Below, in pieces: positions 49,066 through 60,363 of a stretch of DNA of 64,000 nucleotides. Every line of letters starts with the position of its first letter. Position 1 is the stretch's first letter. Under the pieces are notes generated by a model. The model did no database searches and was not told the DNA's origin. It was given only the letters and a program-made list of their open reading frames with translations. A program made the translations under genes and the position numbers. The stretch lies in contig CM035417.1 in the NCBI GenBank assembly GCA_020310875.1, forward strand, positions 91,643,925 through 91,707,924. The letters run 5' to 3'. This DNA is from Ceratopteris richardii. Its lineage: Eukaryota > Streptophyta > Polypodiopsida > Polypodiales > Pteridaceae.

Positions 49066-50028
49066 TCAACATCCACTAATATAGTTTGGCAGGATATCAC
49101 CTTCTAGTGTGGCCAATCGAACTGCACCGCTAGTGGAAATTCTATTAATGATCATGGGTCCATATCCTCTTTTTTCCAATTTACGGGCATGTTGCTTTAG
49201 TGTATAAACTAGCACTAAATCTCCTTCTTTCAATCCATTATCCTTGATGTGTGCATCAAAGTATGTGTTTTGTCTTTTCTTTGTAGCATAGATGCCTACA
49301 GCCGCTCGTAACCTTGTCTCACCCAAGTGTTCTAGATCAAAGATCCTAGAAGATAACTCGTGTCCATTCCACTCATGCTCTTGTGCTAGTTTTAAAGTTG
49401 GGATTAAAAAATCCAATGGTAGCACAGAATTCTATCCAAAGACCACCTGAAATGGGGTGGCATTGAGTACCGTTTTATAGGCAACTCGGTAAGCCCAAAC
49501 AACATGATGAAGCTCTTTATCCCAATCAGAGCGCTTATTATTTACTAGTTTTGTTAGTACATTAAATATGATCATATTTGTGCTCTCGGCTCGTCCATTA
49601 GCTTGTGGATAATAAGGGGCAGACTTCTTATGTATCACCAAGAATTCTTGGAGAAGGTTTTCAATGACTTCGTTCAAGAAGTGTGTGCCTCTATCACTTA
49701 CTAACTCTATTGGTAGTCTGTATCTCCTAAACACATTCTCAAATAAGAACTTTGCAGTTGTTTGAGCATCATTTTTTGTAGTGGCTTTTACTTCTACCCA
49801 CTTCATGAGGTAATTTGTGGCTACAATAATGTAGTCTGCATGGGAGTTTCTAGCTGGGGGGTTGATAGGACCTACAAAGTCTATACCCCATTTTGAAAAT
49901 GCACGTCCTCCCATCATTGGCCTCAAAGGCATCTCATCCTTTCTAATCGGATATTGTGCACGTTGGCATGTGTCACACTTCTTCACATAGATATGTGCAT
50001 CAATATGAATAGTGGGCCACCAAAGTCC
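49066..50028 (-). pseudogene. GA-4 integrase core and C-terminal module
   Basis: From 49986 down: KKCDTCQRAQYPIRKDEMP, then GIDFVGPINPPARNSH, LVSDRGTHFLNEV, PYYPQANGRAESTNMI (all three catalytic acids present), KTVLNATPFQVVFG, a break at 49431, then MLPLDFLIPTLKLAQEHEW, DLVLVYTLKQHARKLEKRGY and PMIINRISTSGAVRLATL. Apart from two stops it is nearly continuous and close to GA-3. Confidence 0.9.
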
Positions 50029-50582
50029 TCAGAATAGAATGGTCTTGATTACTCTATCAGGCCCAAAGTGTCCACTTGCGACACTACTATGGGTAGTTTC
50101 TAAGATTTTCAAATAGTTTGATTCATGAACACACAATCTTAGGTACTCATCCTTGCCTCCCCGATATAGGTTATCTCCTACTAAGGTGTAGTCTTGAGCC
50201 TCTTGCTCCATGCTTTTTTTTCTTGCTAGACTAGCCTCATTGGGTAACGTTCCCGATCTCATGAATTCTACCAATGGAGCACTCCAGTCTGGAATAATGA
50301 CACGTGATAAAGGGTGGCATGTTCCACTGGGGGTCTCTCCTAACACACTGGTCAATGCTTGACCCATTCTTGTATTTCTTTTTCCATGCTAGGCCAATAC
50401 ACTCCTAAACGTTTTAGATTATGCAATGTTCGTTGTTTAGAATAGTGATTTCCTAGCATCCCTTCATGGGCTTGTTGCAACCAACTACTATGTTCGTCGT
50501 CCTCGACACAACAAGATAATACTCCCTCTGTATTTTGTTTGTACATGCTCCCTGCCAATATTTGATATTTTTGTGATCTCAC
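50029..50582 (-). pseudogene. GA-4 integrase zinc region and linker
   Basis: Two overlapping frames give CCVEDDEHSSWLQQAHEGML, YSKQRTLHNLKRLGVYWPS and, after a frameshift near 50355, DYTLVGDNLYRGGKDEYLR and TTHSSVASGHFGPDRVIK. The His pair of the HHCC zinc domain is in the last block, the Cys pair in the next frame (CDTCQ at about 49975). Confidence 0.85.
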
Positions 50583-51961
50583 TACTCTTCTTTGTTCGTT
50601 TTCACATTTTTATTTGCAGGGCCGAAGGTTAGGACTGGTACCAACTTATTTGCCCATTTAGGAACAACTTCTAAATTGAACAGATAAGCGTTAGGCAGTT
50701 CATCCGACACTCCTTGCGGTGACTCTCCTGAAGTGATATGAGAAAGATGATCTGCCCTGAGATGGGTCCTACCTTTGCAAACAACCACTTCAAAGTCGTA
50801 TTCCATTAGTAGGAGGAACCCTCTTGCTAGGCATCCCATATTGCAAGGTTTATTGACCAAATATAATAAAGCTTGATGATCAATGAAAAACTTGAACTTG
50901 TTAGCCAATAAGTAGCGTCTAAAATTCTTCACAACATATTCCATGCCTAGACCTTCTCGCTCAATTATGGTATAATTTCGTTCAGCAGCGTTCAATTGCC
51001 TGCTAGCATATGCTATAGGCAAATATAAATTTCCTTCACATGTTGGTTGTGCTAGCACACATCCTATTGCATGATTGGGTGCATCCACATGGACATGGAA
51101 TGGTTTATTCCAATCTAGAAATGTGAGTATTGGGGTTGTGCACAAGCGTCTCTTCAGCTTGTTGAAAGACTTTTTGCATTCGTCGCTCCACTCAAAATTT
51201 GTCAACAAGGCATAAAGAGGTTTAACTATGATAGCATACATGTGAATAAACCTATGGTAATATCCACAATGGCCCATAAAGGCTTGTACCTCTTGAACAT
51301 TCCTTGGCCTCGATAACTTGGCTATGGCTCTTACTTTGTCCTCATCTCTTGATATTCCATTCTTAGAAACAATATGACTTAAGATTTTACCTTGTCGTAC
51401 CATGAACACACACGTCTCTGGGTTCAGACACACTCGATATTCTCTACACTTGTTGAAGATCTCTTTGAGCTCAAGAATGTGATATCTTCTTTCTTGGGAA
51501 TGAGCACATAAATCATCCACATATACTTCTAAGCTCTTTCACAAGAACTCTTTAAAGACATGACACATGAGCCTTTGGAATGTTGCAGATGCATTGGTGA
51601 GCCCAAATGGCATCACACAAAATGCAAAGATTCCCCACTCGGTGGCAAAGGCCACTTTGTGTTGATCTTCTGGGGCGATGGCTACTTGGTTGTAGCCCGA
51701 AACTCCATCAAGCAAGCTATAAACTTCCTTGCCTACAACACGCTCCAATAGATGTTCAGTGATTGGAAGCGGGTAACTATCTCGATTCGTAGCAGCATTA
51801 ACTTCTTTAAGGTTAATACACACTCGTAATTTTCCACTCTTCTTGGGCACCACTACAATGGGGGACACCCATTCCGTATGTTCAATCTCATAGATAAATC
51901 CAGCTTCAATCAATCTATCAATTTCTTCATTTATTTTGGCTGCATACGTGTCATTATATGT
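50582..51961 (-). pseudogene. GA-4 reverse transcriptase and RNase H
   Basis: One frame with a TAG near 51960, a TGA at 51539-51541 and otherwise open from RT to the RNase H linker. Motifs: MIEAGFIYEIEHTEWVSPIV, GKLRVCINLKEVNAATN, FCVMPFGLTNASATFQRLM, YVDDLCAHSQERRYH (intact YVDD), VFMVRQGKILSHIVSKNG, FMGHCGYYHRFIHMY, PFHVHVDAPNHAIGCV and FKFFIDHQALLYLV. In RNase H, FTDH reads FIDH and DASN reads DAPN. Only a few nonsense changes separate it from a working frame. Confidence 0.9.
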
Positions 51962-52587
51962 CTAGGGCTTATGTTTGGTGGGCTTGGCATCTGCTATCAT
52001 GGGGATCGTATGAGAACAAATTTTCACATCTACTCCCTTCAAGTCTGTATAGTACCATGCAAACACATCCCTATATTCCATTAATAAGGCTACCAACTCT
52101 GCTTCCTCTTCTTTACTTAGGTCATCACTTATGTACGTACATCTCTCTTCGTTCTCTTCAATGGTGACTACGATTTTTTTGGTCTTTTCTTTGTTATCAT
52201 ATGCTTCTCCTGTGGTGGCCTCTCTCTTAGGCATTTGTACCAAAATTTTTCGGTTCTCAACTTCGTATTTTTTGAAACTCTCTGGTACTTTGAATAATTT
52301 CTCCTCCCTTTCTTGTTTCACTACTTTTCTTTTCTTTTTCTTTTGACTACCTTCATTCCTATCCTTTGAATTTACCGTTTTGATGATTGTGAGAGGTTCT
52401 CCTTCTTTTTGTGTAAATACTTATATGTCTTTTAGATAGTGCTCCTCTGAAATAAAGCAACTATCCATCAGGATGGACTCTAGATTGTCATCATTCTCTT
52501 CTTCTTCTATGAAGTCACTAGGGTCACATTCTTCTAGCAAGGGCTGACACATGAACACTGAAATATTGTATCCCTCCTCATCACAAT
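51962..52587 (-). pseudogene. GA-4 pol N-terminal spacer
   Basis: Minus strand: EEREEKLFKVPESFKKYEVE, RKILVQMPKREATTGEAYDN and LLMEYRDVFAWYYTDLKG, preceded by CDEEGYNISVFMCQPLLEEC and a run of acidic residues. It stops at 52587 inside the block that reads QWTPHCDEDGYD in GA-3, where the C4 LTR begins. The upstream gag and protease of GA-4 are not found to the right. Confidence 0.82.
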
Positions 52588-53619
52588 TGATGGAGAGTGT
52601 TAATCTCCAAAAGAACAAGTTATCCTTGAAGTTAGAGCACCTCTATATCAAGAATAACTTAAAACCTTCACCAATTTGGAGGATTAATACTCAATTTCCA
52701 AAATCTTGAACAAACTGTGAAGAAGGTGACTACGCAGAAAGTCTGTTTCACATAACTCACTCATTGACTTATCAAATAAGTAAACTTTTTGATAAAACAT
52801 TGCACAAGGTGTCGCCTATAGTTTGTGCACCCCCTCCAAGTTAAATCATATTAAAAGACTCACTAGATCTTGAGAAATGATCTTAACAAGTCACCTATGT
52901 CTAAAACTGTAGTTATTTACAGTCGACTTTGACAACTACAACTTCTAAAGCTTGGTTCTCCCAAACTAGAACCCATTTAATCAAATGCTTTTAGCCATAG
53001 GTAGCTTACCTTCCAACTTAAAGCGTGAGTGATTGCTTGCTCAAAACTTTACACTATGGAAGGATAAATGACCAAAACATTAGCATCGAATTTTGTGCCT
53101 CCTGCAACTTCTCTTCTTTACATTTACACATGTAAATGTTCCTACACTCAATTCTCTCAGCCTGATCACAATTAGAAGCTAAAAATTTGTATAGAGGTCA
53201 ATCAACTATAGACTTAGACTTGTACAAAATAATTTCACTAAAGACTCAACACAGAAGGAGAAATCTGAGAAATATCAGGCGCAACTTTTCTTCATTTCTG
53301 GAAAACTTTGCATCTGAGTGATGAGAGAGATCTTACTCACTTCTAAAATGTCTATTGACTCATACAACTTCTAATTTCTCTATTCACATGCTCTCTCATA
53401 TTTTCCCCAACATTTTTCTTTGTATATATATGCAAATACATACAAGTTCATCACCATACAAAAGTATAAGTGAACTAACTCTAAATTAATGTACATATGT
53501 ATACATATCTTCATTCTCTGAACATGTACTTTCTTCATGCTTCGTGACTTGATCTTTCCTTCAATCCTTGACTTCAAAACTTCATTAAAACTTCAATTGT
53601 TGATTGCCTTGCACCAACA
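52588..53619 (-). repeat. C4 3' LTR (C3-type)
   Basis: 1,032 bases from TGATGGAGAGTG to TTGCACCAACA on the plus strand, followed inward by a PPT. The first 277 bases match the C3 fragment at 18552-18639 and 35417-35604. Parts also resemble the C2 LTR in layout (GAGCACCTCTATATCA near the outer end). Confidence 0.88.
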
Positions 53620-53630
53620 GCTCCCCCTCA
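53620..53630 (-). promoter_or_regulatory. C4 polypurine tract
   Basis: The minus strand reads TGAGGGGGAGC directly before TGTTGGTGC, the same PPT as in C5 (GAGGGGGAGC at 62108-62117). Confidence 0.85.
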
Positions 53631-53798
53631 ATCATCAATTGAGGTTTTCTCTATCTTCATTATACCTGCCATGTCTTTGAATCTTTGTAGCTTTGGTCCA
53701 TCCAAGCTTTTGGTTAGCATATCAGCTATCTGATCTTTTGTTGAAGTATGTATAACTTCAATCTCTTTATCCATAACTTTCTCTCTTAGAAAATGATA

Positions 53799-54465
53799 CT
53801 AAATCTCAATGTGTTTAGTCTTTGCATGAAAAATAGGATTAGCAGCTAAATACAATGAACTCATGTTATCTCCATGAATAGTGGGTATACTCTGGATGAT
53901 GTCAAAACTCTTCATAAGAGTCTTAAGCCATATCACTTCCTTTGCAGCTTCAACCATACCTTTGTACTCAGCCTCTATGGATGATAATGCAACTGTGTGT
54001 TGCTTCTTTGAACACCATGAAATTAACTTATCTCCCACATAACACAAGTATCCATAAGTTGATCTCCTATCATCAGGATTACTTGCCCAATCTGTATCAC
54101 TAAAAATCTTGATGTTTGTATATGATGTAAAACCATAATACAAACCTTGTTTGAGTGTACCCTTAATGTACCTCAACACTCTTTGTCCTGCAACCCAATA
54201 TTCTTTCCTAAGGACAACGCATGAATTGAGACAATACTCCAACTACATATGACAAATCAGGCCTAGTTAATGTAGCATAGATCAGACTACCAACCAAACT
54301 TTGATATAGCTTCATGTCCTTGAACTCTTCTCCTCCATATCTGCTCAATGTGATTCACTTCTATTGGAGTAGGTGCTAACCTGCAATCATCCATTTTAAA
54401 CTTGGTCAAGAAGTTTTTCAAATACCTTTCTTGAGTCACATACACTCCATGTTGAGTGTAACTCA
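53799..54465 (-). pseudogene. C4 RNase H and RT end
   Basis: RT end: YTQHGVYVTQERYLKNFLTK and LAPTPIEVNH, as in C2. After a frameshift near 54280-54350 the RNase H follows: IKIFSDTDWASNPDDRRSTY, ISWCSKKQHTVALSSIEAEY (Glu kept), IPTIHGDNMSSLYLAANPIF and HAKTKHIEI. The RT palm with YVDD is missing. Close relative of C2 RNase H. Confidence 0.87.
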
Positions 54466-54619
54466 GGGTATAGTCACTTATCGACATGCTCTTTTTCTCC
54501 AAGGTATGCATCTCATTCTTGAGTTGCAACTTCCATGCCTTTGTATTGGTCTCATACAATGTGACCAAACTATTCCAAGCCTCTTTCGGAGTCTTGGCAT
54601 CTTGTATGTGCCCAATCAT
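54287..54619 (-). pseudogene. Gag-RT fusion frame of C4
   Basis: One open frame passes from copia gag (AKTPKEAWNSLVTLYETNTK, then AWKLQLKNEMHTLEKKSM and SISDYTL) straight into RT (SYTQHGVYVTQERYLKN). The switch is at about 54465. The gag part is of a different type from C2 and C5 gag, which fits the different 5' LTR. Roughly 3 kb of normal internal sequence is absent. Confidence 0.82.
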
Positions 54620-54868
54620 GCTATCCTATATGCTAACAGATAGCCAATACATTACCTTTCCTGCTCCTCGATTCCATTCCTCATACGCTCTTATCTGTTC
54701 TGCAATCCGATTCCTCTCTAGTAACTGCAGAGCATTTTTGTTCTCTCCTTCAATGTACTTCCAGTAGCCTTTTTCCATCAAGAAATCATTCTGAATCTCA
54801 AGCATGGAACTTGTTCTTGTCTAGCTTATGTCTCATAAGCTGACTCATTCCATCTATGTTTGCCATTT
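54620..54868 (-). pseudogene. C4 gag N-terminus
   Basis: Broken minus-strand frame starting about MANIDGMSQLMRHKLDKNKF, then a stretch resembling FLDGKRLLEV and RIAEQIRAYEEWNR-like residues, with several stops. It joins the gag block at 54619. Confidence 0.6.
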
Positions 54869-55306
54869 CTACAGCAATTCACAACACTGCAAAACACTAC
54901 AAGCAACACTTTTGCTTGAACACTGTCGCACTATGAGGTGATAGTTTGATCTCAAAAAAACACAGTTTTCATGTATCAACAGTACACGGAATCACTTGCA
55001 GTTCTGGATCTAGAATATATGAGTGTTGTCGAACACCACGCAAGTAATAGTTTCTGGAACTGACCTGGTTTTTTTGGGGGCCCCAACTTGCGGGCTCGAA
55101 ATGGAGATCGATATCGCTCCGAGACTTTGATTTGACAAAAACAAGTGATCCTAAAGCAATAACTCCAAAAAATATTATTTTGAGGTCTTCTACCTTCACG
55201 CCGATTTTCGTAGCGAATGGAGGTCGTTTGTGAATCGCATTTTCTCTAGGCCTTGCTGCATATTGTTCACCGTCGCCTTCTCCACGAGCTCTCTACAGCC
55301 ACAGTG
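54869..55306 (-). other. C4 leader, no gene seen
   Basis: About 440 bases between the PBS and gag. A 76-codon frame on the minus strand (54969-55199) has no recognisable domain and no relative in the window; I treat it as non-coding. Confidence 0.6.
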
Positions 55307-55318
55307 GCTCTGATACCA
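55307..55318 (-). promoter_or_regulatory. C4 primer binding site
   Basis: The minus strand reads TGGTATCAGAGC (initiator tRNA-Met type), directly inside the LTR end TCATGACA. Confidence 0.88.
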
Positions 55319-55682
55319 TGTCATGAGGAAGGAGATAAGGAGGAGAGCTCACATTCACACTCTCACTCTCAAGGAGAAGCACACAAAGAGATTGAGGCAA
55401 GGAAGAATGATCTTCTTCTTCTTCTTCTTCTTCTTCTATTACATAAAAAGGAATGTACAAGAATGACTTAAAAACAAGAATACAAGTGCAATATATAAAG
55501 ATCAGTACATAAGGAAAAACCTAATGTCCGTAAATGAGTGAGCTGGTAAGGAAAAAATGTGACATCACTCTCGGTAGATAAATCTAATAAAGCTCAATGA
55601 AGTATCCCTGACATATACCAGTGTGACCACTATACATGCCAGAGAAATGAAAAACTGGTACGTGTCATCCTGGATCATCACA
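55319..55682 (-). repeat. C4 5' LTR (different family), boundary approximate
   Basis: It begins TGTCATGAGGAAGG on the plus strand beside the PBS and is taken to end at GATCATCACA (55680-55682), giving TGTGATGATC at its minus-strand start. It contains a (CTT)n tract. It shares nothing obvious with the 3' LTR of C4. The right boundary is inferred from the TG..CA rule and from where GB gypsy reading begins. Confidence 0.6.
55407..55437 (+). repeat. (CTT)n microsatellite
   Basis: About ten CTT units within the C4 5' LTR. Confidence 0.95.
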
Positions 55683-56580
55683 TGTTGAGCTTGATATCTC
55701 AAAACATAGGACATACATTCACGGATGAGACAATCAAATAGGTGAAAATTGATAGAGATGATGAATTTCTTTTGTCAGCAGAGAGAGATAAATTTGAGAG
55801 AGTCCTATGTAGCCATGGAAAAGCTTTTACTATGTATCCTCATGAGATTGGTTGCATAGATCCTAAGCTAGTTGCACCCATGATAATCTTTATTATTCCA
55901 CATACTCCATGGAATCTTCACCCTATACCAGTTCCAAAGGCTCACTTACTTGAGGTAATGAAACTACTTAAGGAGAAGATAAACATGAGAATTTTAGAGC
56001 CATCTTTTGCACCTTACTCAAATACATAGTTTAGTGTCCCTAAAAAGAATGGAAAAGTATGTTTTATTCAAGATCTCCAACCCATCAATAAAGTCACGAG
56101 AAGGAATGTAGGAACACGGACCCATTGTAGATGAGTTTGTTAAATAATTTTCAAGACATTCTATCTATTCAATGGGTGATTTATATTTTGGGTATGACCA
56201 GTTCCAATTAGCAATTGATAGTCATGACATATCCACAATGAAAACTCCTTTAGGCTTAGTGTGAATGTGTATTTTACCACAAGGAGTGACTAATTATATG
56301 GCTCATATGATGCGTGCTATGAATATGGTATTACATGATTTTATCCCTCGTACAACCATGCCATTCATTGATGATATTCCAATTAAAGGTTGTGAGGAAC
56401 GTGTAAAGGACATTACTTTAGATTCATTTGGATCTCATAAATTTTTTCTTGACCATATCTCTAATTAAGGAAGAATATTTCAATGATTTGAAGAGGTGGG
56501 TCTCACATTTTCCATAGAAAAATCTGTTTTTGTTGTCAACAAGGTTATTATTGCTGGACATTTATGTGATCATTATGGTT
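55683..56580 (+). pseudogene. GB gypsy: RT (left part, split by C5)
   Basis: Plus-strand RT of a gypsy lineage unlike GA: IIPHTPWNLHPIPVPKAHLL, EVMKLLKEKINMRILEPSFA, FSVPKKNGKVCFIQDLQPIN, KTPLGLV, then HDFIPRTTMPFIDDIPIKG, where FIDD stands in the YxDD position. It ends with FSIEKSVFVVNKVIIAGHLC and DHYG at the C5 insertion. Stops and frameshifts are frequent. The reading continues after C5 at 63399. From memory, the combination of DLQP.NKVT and FIDD.PIKG is commonest in gypsy elements of basidiomycete fungi. Confidence 0.8.
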
Positions 56581-56585
56581 GAAAG

Positions 56586-57856
56586 TGTTGGAGCAAGTCT
56601 ATGACAAGCCTAAGTATTGTCTTGAGTCCCACAAAGTCATAGAAGAAGCTTTAAAATGAAGACTATGTAAAGTTCACTTGTGAACTACCTCTTGTAACTT
56701 CTGAAGAGTTTACTTAATGTAAAAGTGAGAGAATATTAAGTGGTTGAGACCACTTGATCAAAAAGGGAAAGAGGAGCCACGAATTCGTTATTTGTGGTAG
56801 GTAGAGAATCAAATCAATCACTAATTGATTGGAGAGTGATTCAAGGAAGTTAGCCTCCCAAACTCAACTATAAATAGATGGCAGTTTTAGTCGTGGTTAG
56901 AGAGACCTATGTGAAGACCTCCAAGAGCTGAGCTTTATGCCATATCAAGGTGTGATTCCAAGGCACACATATGTATCAGTAAGTCTATTGTATTGTACAA
57001 GCAATATAGTTTCATTTTCATTATCATTTGGGTTCATATTTCCATGTTCTTGTGAAGTGTACTACTCACTGCCATATCTCTCAGTTTTCTCAATCAGATT
57101 GCAGAGATGGTTTCTCTGAGCTTGGTGCATCATTTTCAGTGATTTAACTTGGTAAAGTTAGCTCTATAAGTCTACTATATGGTCATAAATGTTCATTTCA
57201 TTTGGGTATTGCAATCGTCAGTTATGTTCAGTTGAAGTCAACCCTGTCTATCATTTTCACTTCTCTGTCAAGTACCCGACTTTTTTACTCATCTTATCAG
57301 AGCTGTTTCTCAGTGTGTACTTATCCAAATTCCATGATTTAAAGCTTTTTGGATTCCACGTATTGTTTAGTATAAGCATACAAATTTTCCATCATTGGAT
57401 TCTTAAATTTAGAGTTATGTTCATTTTTCTGCTCACTGGTTTCAAACTGTAGCAGCCCGTGAAAATCGGGATGATGTCATCAGTTGCTAAACATCATTCT
57501 CAGTGTGTGGTTCATTATTTTTTATGAGATTACTCTTGAAAGTTAGCTCTTTAAATTAACTAGACTTCCCCAAGAGGAATTAAGCTAATTGCTGCTGTGC
57601 TCAGAGAATTATGCAAAACACTGGACAGGTGTATGAACCAAGAATAGCAAGGTCTTCACCTCTGAGCTAACTCCAACTTATCTGTTTTGATCTATCTTTT
57701 TGTGAGTGATCTTCCAAGGTACATAGGGTGTCTAATACATCCATTGGCAAGCTAAAAGGGCCCACCACATACTCATGGAGTTCATTTGGCTGGTGTAGAT
57801 CAAGGATTTTGCAACACCTCTTCATCTTCAAGCACATACCTATCCATCTCTTGACA
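56586..57856 (+). repeat. C5 5' LTR
   Basis: Starts TGTTGGAGCAAGTC, ends CTCTTGACA. TATA-like CTATAAATAG at 56868-56877; the 3' LTR has CTATAAATGG there. Confidence 0.96.
56868..56877 (+). promoter_or_regulatory. C5 LTR TATA box candidate
   Basis: CTATAAATAG about 280 bases into the 5' LTR, the only good TATA match in its first 500 bases. Transcription of the element would start shortly downstream. Confidence 0.6.
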
Positions 57857-57857
57857 G

Positions 57858-57869
57858 TGGTATCAGAGC
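57858..57869 (+). promoter_or_regulatory. C5 primer binding site
   Basis: TGGTATCAGAGC one base after the LTR end: initiator tRNA-Met type. Confidence 0.95.
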
Positions 57870-57873
57870 AAGG

Positions 57874-58530
57874 TTGGACAACATGGCAGATGGATTTCCT
57901 TCATCAATTGACAAATTGGATAGAGGTAACTATTCAGCTTGGTCATTAAGAATGGAAGCTTATCTCCAAGGTAGAAGTTTATATGGTTATGTGGCTGGAG
58001 ATGAAGTTATGCCAAGTTTCAGGAACAAAAGTCAACCAACACAAGAAGAGCAAGAAAGATTGAGCACATGGTGCTCCAAGGATGCACTTGCAAGGCCTTA
58101 TCTCCTCAACTCTATCTCATATTTTTTGTTGCTTCACATTAGAAGTTGTAAGACATCTCAGGAAGTGTGGGATGCACTTGAAGCTTTCTTTTCTTCAAGT
58201 ACCAAAGCTAGGAAGCATCAACTATGGCTGGATTTCACAACTCTCAAGAAGGCTCCCAAACAAAATGTGACTGACTTTGTCACAAAGCTCAAGGACATAG
58301 CATATCAGTTGGGAAGCATTGGAGAGGTAATAGATGAAGAGCAAATTGTAAGGCAGGTCATCAATGGCTTGAAGGCAGATGACAAGTGGGAAGCATTCAC
58401 CACAGCTATGGATTTGTACATGGACATGCATGTAACTGATTTCAATACACTCATTGGAAAACTACTTACTCAAGAGGCAAAGCTTATCAAAAATGGAGAA
58501 AGCTCTAAAGGTAATCAATCTTCAGCTTAA
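57874..58530 (+). CDS. gag: C5 gag, capsid part
   Basis: ATG 17 bases after the PBS start. 218 residues: MADGFPSSIDKLDRGNYSAW, LRMEAYLQGRSLYGYVAGDE, LLLHIRSCKTSQEVWDALEA, LWLDFTTLKKAPKQNVTDFV, IVRQVINGLKADDKWEAFTT and FNTLIGKLLTQEAKL. This is the UBN2/copia gag core, complete in this element. A TAA ends it after NQSSA. The knuckle follows in the continuing sequence, so the stop is a mutation of a longer gag-pol. Confidence 0.92.
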   Translation: MDNMADGFPSSIDKLDRGNYSAWSLRMEAYLQGRSLYGYVAGDEVMPSFRNKSQPTQEEQERLSTWCSKDALARPYLLNSISYFLLLHIRSCKTSQEVWDALEAFFSSSTKARKHQLWLDFTTLKKAPKQNVTDFVTKLKDIAYQLGSIGEVIDEEQIVRQVINGLKADDKWEAFTTAMDLYMDMHVTDFNTLIGKLLTQEAKLIKNGESSKGNQSSA

Positions 58531-58919
58531 TACACTGATAAAAGCAAGTCCAAAGACAACAAAGGAAAGGCAAAGAAAGTAGATGATAAAGCAGGTACAT
58601 ATCAAGCTAACTATGCAGGTAGAGGAAGCATGGTAGAGGTAGAGGAAGAGGAGGTAGACAAGGCAGGGGGAGATCCCAAGACTCCAACCCATGTTCTATT
58701 TGTGGACTAACTAATCATACAACTGAAAATTGCTTTAGGAATTCCAGGAATCAAAGAGGCAGAGGATACAATAGAGGAAGTTATGGCTACTCAAGAGGAA
58801 GGTTCAACAATTATCATGGCAACTACAACAACTACAATCATTCAAACTATCAAGGAGGTTACAAAAGAAGGAGAGACTTCAATAACTACACAGAAGACTC
58901 AAACAAAGAGGATTCATTA
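58531..58919 (+). pseudogene. C5 gag tail with zinc knuckle
   Basis: After the TAA the frame reads DKSKSKDNKGKAKKVDDKAG. A frameshift near 58618 leads into a Gly/Arg-rich stretch, the knuckle CSICGLTNHTTENC (CX2CX4HX4C) and a Tyr/Asn/Gly-rich region (SRGRFNNYHGNYNNYN). RNA binding is expected of this part. Confidence 0.87.
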
Positions 58920-59290
58920 TTGATCATGAACATGGCTATGCCACAAGGTAAATCTGATGAGCATGTTTTCTACATAGATTCAGGTTGTTCAAATCATGTG
59001 GCAGGAAATGTGGAACTCCTATCAGATTTAGAAGATCCAAGGAATAAGCATGAGGTACAAAGAGGAGATGACACAAAACATCCTGTGGAGAAAATAGGCA
59101 ATGTCAAAGCACCTGATGGAAACATCAACCTACTCAGTAAGGTACTCTATGTCCCTACCATTATAAAGAATTTGATAAGTGTTGGGCAGATAGTAGAGAA
59201 AGGGTTGCAAGTCAGGTTCACAAAAGCAGGAGCATTTGTTGAAGATCCAAGTCAAGCACAAGAATTGCAAAAGGTGAAAAGGAAGGTAGA
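58920..59290 (+). pseudogene. C5 protease
   Basis: HVFYIDSGCSNHVAGNVELL with the catalytic DSG, then KVLYVPTIIKNLISVGQIVE. It is in frame with the preceding knuckle region and breaks by frameshift near 59285. Confidence 0.9.
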
Positions 59291-60330
59291 TTGTTCACAT
59301 TTGAATTACAAGACACTAGAAACATTGCTCTCTTTAATTACGGTAGTCAGACACTCACAAAATTGGAAGTATGGCACAAAAGGTTAGCACATATTGGTGA
59401 AAGGTCATTAAAGAAAGTTTGTAGGGACCAAAGTGTACTTGGACTCCCTAATTTATCAAAACAACATATGATTTATAAGTGTAGTGCATGTCAATTTGGA
59501 AAGTCTCACAGGTTACCATTCATGAAGAAAGGTTTTATGCATGGAGATCTCTTGGAGTTGTTTGATACAGATGTATGGGGACCTAGCAAGGAAGCTTCAA
59601 TATTTGGATCAAGGTATTATGTCTCCTTGATTGATGATTGCAGCAGATGGACTATCCTAATCTTTATGAAACACAAAGATGAAGTTTTTTCATGTTTCAA
59701 AAGATATTTGGCTCTTGTGGAGAATCAAACAGGTAAATCACTAAAAAGGCTAAGGTCAGATGGAGGGGAGAATACTTCTACCATGAGTTTGATTCTTTTC
59801 TTCAAGAAAGAGGAATCAAAAGAGAGGTAACTACAAGGTACACTCCTGAGCAAAATGGAGTGACAGAAAGGAGGAATAGGACAATTGTTGAAGCTACAAG
59901 GTCCATGTTAAATGAAAAGCATTTACCTAATTATCTATGGGCTGAGGCTGTATCTACAACCACTTACTTGATTAACAGGTTGCCTTCAAAATCCCTTGAT
60001 GGGATGACTCCATATGAGGCTTGGAATGGAAGAAGACCAAGCTTAGATCATTGTAAAATTTTTGGATGTATTGCTTTTGCTCATGTTCCTTCACAGGTTA
60101 GAGGCAAGATGGATCCAAAGGCAGAAAGGTGTGTATTTATTGGATGTGACAACAATCAAAAGGGCTATAGGTTATACAACCCTTCCCACAAAGGATTCTT
60201 GGTAAGCAGAGATGTAGTTTTTTATGAAAACAATTCATGGTATGAAGATTCATGCAGGAAGGTCAATTTACCATATAATCTTGAAGAAGATTTTCCAAAG
60301 CTTGGTAGAGAACAACCAAAGATTGAATAA
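59291..60330 (+). pseudogene. C5 integrase
   Basis: VWHKRLAHIGERSLKKVC and YKCSACQFGKSHRLP give the HHCC zinc domain. The catalytic acids are in LFDTDVWGPSKEAS, KRLRSDGGE and, after a frameshift near 59766, PEQNGVTERRNRTIVE. The C-terminal part reads FIGCDNNQKGYRLYNPSHKG and SRDVVFYENNSW. A TAA at 60328 ends the frame in the acidic linker before RT. Confidence 0.9.
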
Positions 60331-60363
60331 CAAGACACCTCGGAGGATGATGAAGAATCTCAT

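Larger units (their letters stand above)
52588..55682 (-). mobile_element. C4: deleted, chimeric Ty1/copia element
   Basis: On the minus strand: 5' LTR (about 55319-55682), PBS, leader, gag start, a direct gag-to-RT fusion at about 54465, RNase H, PPT and 3' LTR (52588-53619). The two LTRs do not resemble each other (about 364 versus 1,032 bases, different ends), and protease, integrase and most of RT are missing. It therefore looks like a recombinant of two copia families, or two remnants joined by deletion. No TSD is visible. Confidence 0.75.

Noticed and set aside
54969-55199. 76-codon frame in the C4 leader
   Set aside because: No domain, no relative in the window, and it lies between PBS and gag where no gene is expected.
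56937-57119. 60-codon frame repeated at 62469-62651
   Set aside because: Lies at the same place in both C5 LTRs; LTR sequence, not a gene.
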